DNA of 64,000 nt from Streptomyces sp. NBC_00576 (GTDB lineage: Bacteria > Actinomycetota > Actinomycetes > Streptomycetales > Streptomycetaceae): NCBI RefSeq assembly GCF_036345175.1, contig NZ_CP107780.1:8432001-8496000 (forward strand). The letters are read 5' to 3'. Below are positions 62,567-64,000 of this stretch, in pieces. The number at the start of each line of letters is the position of its first letter. Within the stretch, counting starts at the first letter, position 1. Under the pieces are notes generated by a model. That model worked only from the letters and a program-made list of their open reading frames with translations, did no database searches and had not been told where the DNA came from. A program made the position numbers and the translations under genes.

Positions 62567-64000
62567 GCCCCTGCCTTGGTGACGCCGACGGTGGTGTCGG
62601 GGAGGCCGGTTTCTGGGGTGTCGAGTTGGTCTGTCTCGTGGAATTCGAGCTGGCGGCGCCGGTTGGCGATGATGCCTTCGGGCCGGAAGCGCATGAGGAC
62701 CACGAGTGCGATGCCGAAGGCGAAGAGCTGGTACTCCTTGAGGAAGCCGAGCTTCTCGGGGAGGAGGTAGAGGAGTGTGGCGCCGAGGATGGGGCCGTTG
62801 ACGGTGCCCATGCCGCCGAGGACTACTGCGGCGAGCAGGAAGGCGGAGTTCGGCGGGACGGAGCCGGCGAACTGGTAGGGGGCGGGGTTGACGCTGTAGC
62901 CGACGTGGGCGCTGACCGTGCCGGCGAGGCCGGCGAGGGACGCGCCGAGTGCGAAGGCGATGAGCTTGACGCGGAAGCCGTTGATGCCCATGGCGGTGGC
63001 GGCGGTCTCGTCTTCGCGGATGGCGATCCAGGAGCGGCCGATGCGGGAGTCCGCTGCCCTGTTGAAGACGACCACGACGATCGCGGTGATGATCAGCATC
63101 AGCAGGAAGTAGTTCGCGAACCGGCCGAGGGTGATCGAGCCGATGTCGTGTGAGGTCCCGAAGTTGAAGCCGAAGATCTCCAGGTCGGGGATCATCGAGA
63201 TGCCGTTGGGGCCGTTGGTGACGTTCGGGCCGGAGGTGCCGTCGAGGTTGTTGACGGTGATGCGGAAGATTTCTCCGAAGCCCAGGGTGACGATCGCGAG
63301 GTAGTCGCCGCGCAGTCGCAGGGTGGGGGCGCCGATGAGGACGCCGAAGACGAGTGAGGCGAGCATGCCGGTGAGCATGGCGGCCCAGAAGGGGAACTGG
63401 ACGCCGGAGAACCGGGAGAACTCGGAGCCGGAGACCAGGGCCGCGGCGTAGGCGCCGACGCCGAGGAAGGCGACGTATCCGAGGTCGAGAAGTCCGGTGA
63501 GGCCGACGACGATGTTGAGGCCGAGGGCGACGGTGGCGACGACGAGGATGTTCACGCCGATGTTGGCGTTGTGCTCGTCGTTCTCGACGAAGGGGAAGAG
63601 CGCCGCGGCGAGGAATGCCATGGAGGTGGCGAATCCCTTGTGGCGGGCGTTGAGTTCCGAGATGCGGTCGAAGAGGCCGGCGGTGAGCAGTGCCCAGGCG
63701 CCGAAGACGACCAGCAGCAGGTAGCCGAGGAACGTTTCGCTGGCCTCCGGGTCGACGCCGATGCCGTAGGCGAAGACGACCAGCGCGAGGGCGGTGGCGG
63801 CGGAGATCACGAGGCGTTCGACCCAGCCGGGGAGGCTGCTCGCCGCGGGGATGTTCTCGGGCTTGGTGAGGTAGCTCTTGAACGTGTCGCCGGGCCGGGG
63901 GAGCGCGAGGGCGCCGAGCAGGGCCACCAGTGAGGAGATCGCGGCGACGTAGGCGCCGGGGTCGAGGGCTACGAGGCCCTTGAGGTCGACGGCGATCGCA
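62563..64000 (-). CDS. livM: Branched-chain amino acid ABC transporter permease LivM (5' end cut)
   Basis: The frame stays open to base 64000 on the minus strand, so the N-terminus is outside the window; a GTG at 63927 is internal to it, preceded in frame by DPGAYVAAISSLV. At least nine membrane helices are visible, including FLAAALFPF, ILVVATVALGLNIVVGLTGLLDLGYVAFLGVGAYAAAL and the LivM EAA-like loop AIREDETAATAMGINGFRVKLIAFALGASLAGLAG. The protein forms the channel with LivH, which should lie just to the right. Polar C-terminal tail of about 40 residues. Confidence 0.93.
   Translation of the reverse strand, partial: AIAVDLKGLVALDPGAYVAAISSLVALLGALALPRPGDTFKSYLTKPENIPAASSLPGWVERLVISAATALALVVFAYGIGVDPEASETFLGYLLLVVFGAWALLTAGLFDRISELNARHKGFATSMAFLAAALFPFVENDEHNANIGVNILVVATVALGLNIVVGLTGLLDLGYVAFLGVGAYAAALVSGSEFSRFSGVQFPFWAAMLTGMLASLVFGVLIGAPTLRLRGDYLAIVTLGFGEIFRITVNNLDGTSGPNVTNGPNGISMIPDLEIFGFNFGTSHDIGSITLGRFANYFLLMLIITAIVVVVFNRAADSRIGRSWIAIREDETAATAMGINGFRVKLIAFALGASLAGLAGTVSAHVGYSVNPAPYQFAGSVPPNSAFLLAAVVLGGMGTVNGPILGATLLYLLPEKLGFLKEYQLFAFGIALVVLMRFRPEGIIANRRRQLEFHETDQLDTPETGLPDTTVGVTKAGA

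Overview
The window reads as a chromosomal segment of a Streptomyces (or very close actinomycete). Base composition is very high in G+C with strong G/C bias at third codon positions, GTG and TTG starts are frequent, genes overlap by 1-4 bases, and the his-trp-lgt-gltBD-pyk-pdtaR-liv gene order is the one I remember for Streptomyces core chromosomes. No prophage, plasmid origin, insertion sequence or CRISPR array is visible.

Layout. 1-3.8 kb, minus strand: a Cys-tRNA(Pro) deacylase cut by the left edge, a LON-domain protein, an unknown protein and a membrane-anchored repeat protein. 4.0-9.8 kb: a tight histidine operon hisD-C-B-(small membrane protein)-H-A/priA-(RidA)-F. 9.9-17.8 kb: a maleylpyruvate-isomerase-fold protein, then hisI-trpE, three small membrane proteins, trpC, trpM, trpB and trpA. 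No trpF is present; the hisA gene is of the PriA type expected to do both jobs. 17.9-19.8 kb: a DsbA-like protein and lgt.

19.9-27.8 kb, minus strand: a seven-gene unit with four ADP-ribosylglycohydrolase paralogues, a ribokinase-family kinase, a class III CoA-transferase and a CitE/HpcH-type lyase. It looks like a ribosyl-compound salvage or catabolic pathway and is the best candidate here for an undescribed system. 28-35 kb: a VIT-family transporter, then gltB-gltD (glutamate synthase). 35.4-38.8 kb: a GH46 chitosanase, a VWA protein and an orphan cytochrome b. 38.8-42.3 kb: SDR - TetR - thiolase - SDR, with an operator resembling the KstR2 site in front, suggesting a steroid CD-ring-like catabolic module. 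42.6-48.2 kb: ankyrin protein, HExxH protein, secreted trypsin, GH35 beta-galactosidase and AraC regulator. 48.3-54.9 kb: chorismate mutase, single-domain response regulator, aminopeptidase N, then a PLP decarboxylase / N-hydroxylase pair of siderophore type without its synthetase. 54.9-60.1 kb: Tat-exported 5'-nucleotidase, SIMPL protein, pyruvate kinase, a free-standing LAGLIDADG protein and a tRNA with a CAA anticodon. 60.2-64 kb: ANTAR response regulator PdtaR and the livF-livG-livM branched-chain amino acid transporter genes, livM being cut by the right edge.

How it works together. The first third is amino-acid anabolism: his and trp share PRPP-derived intermediates through PriA, chorismate feeds TrpE, and GltBD supplies glutamate for the amidotransferase and transaminase steps. 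The rest is catabolic and environmental: secreted hydrolases, acyl-CoA turnover, ribose/ADP-ribose salvage, glycolysis and amino-acid uptake. All calls are from reading motifs and context; no database search was run.
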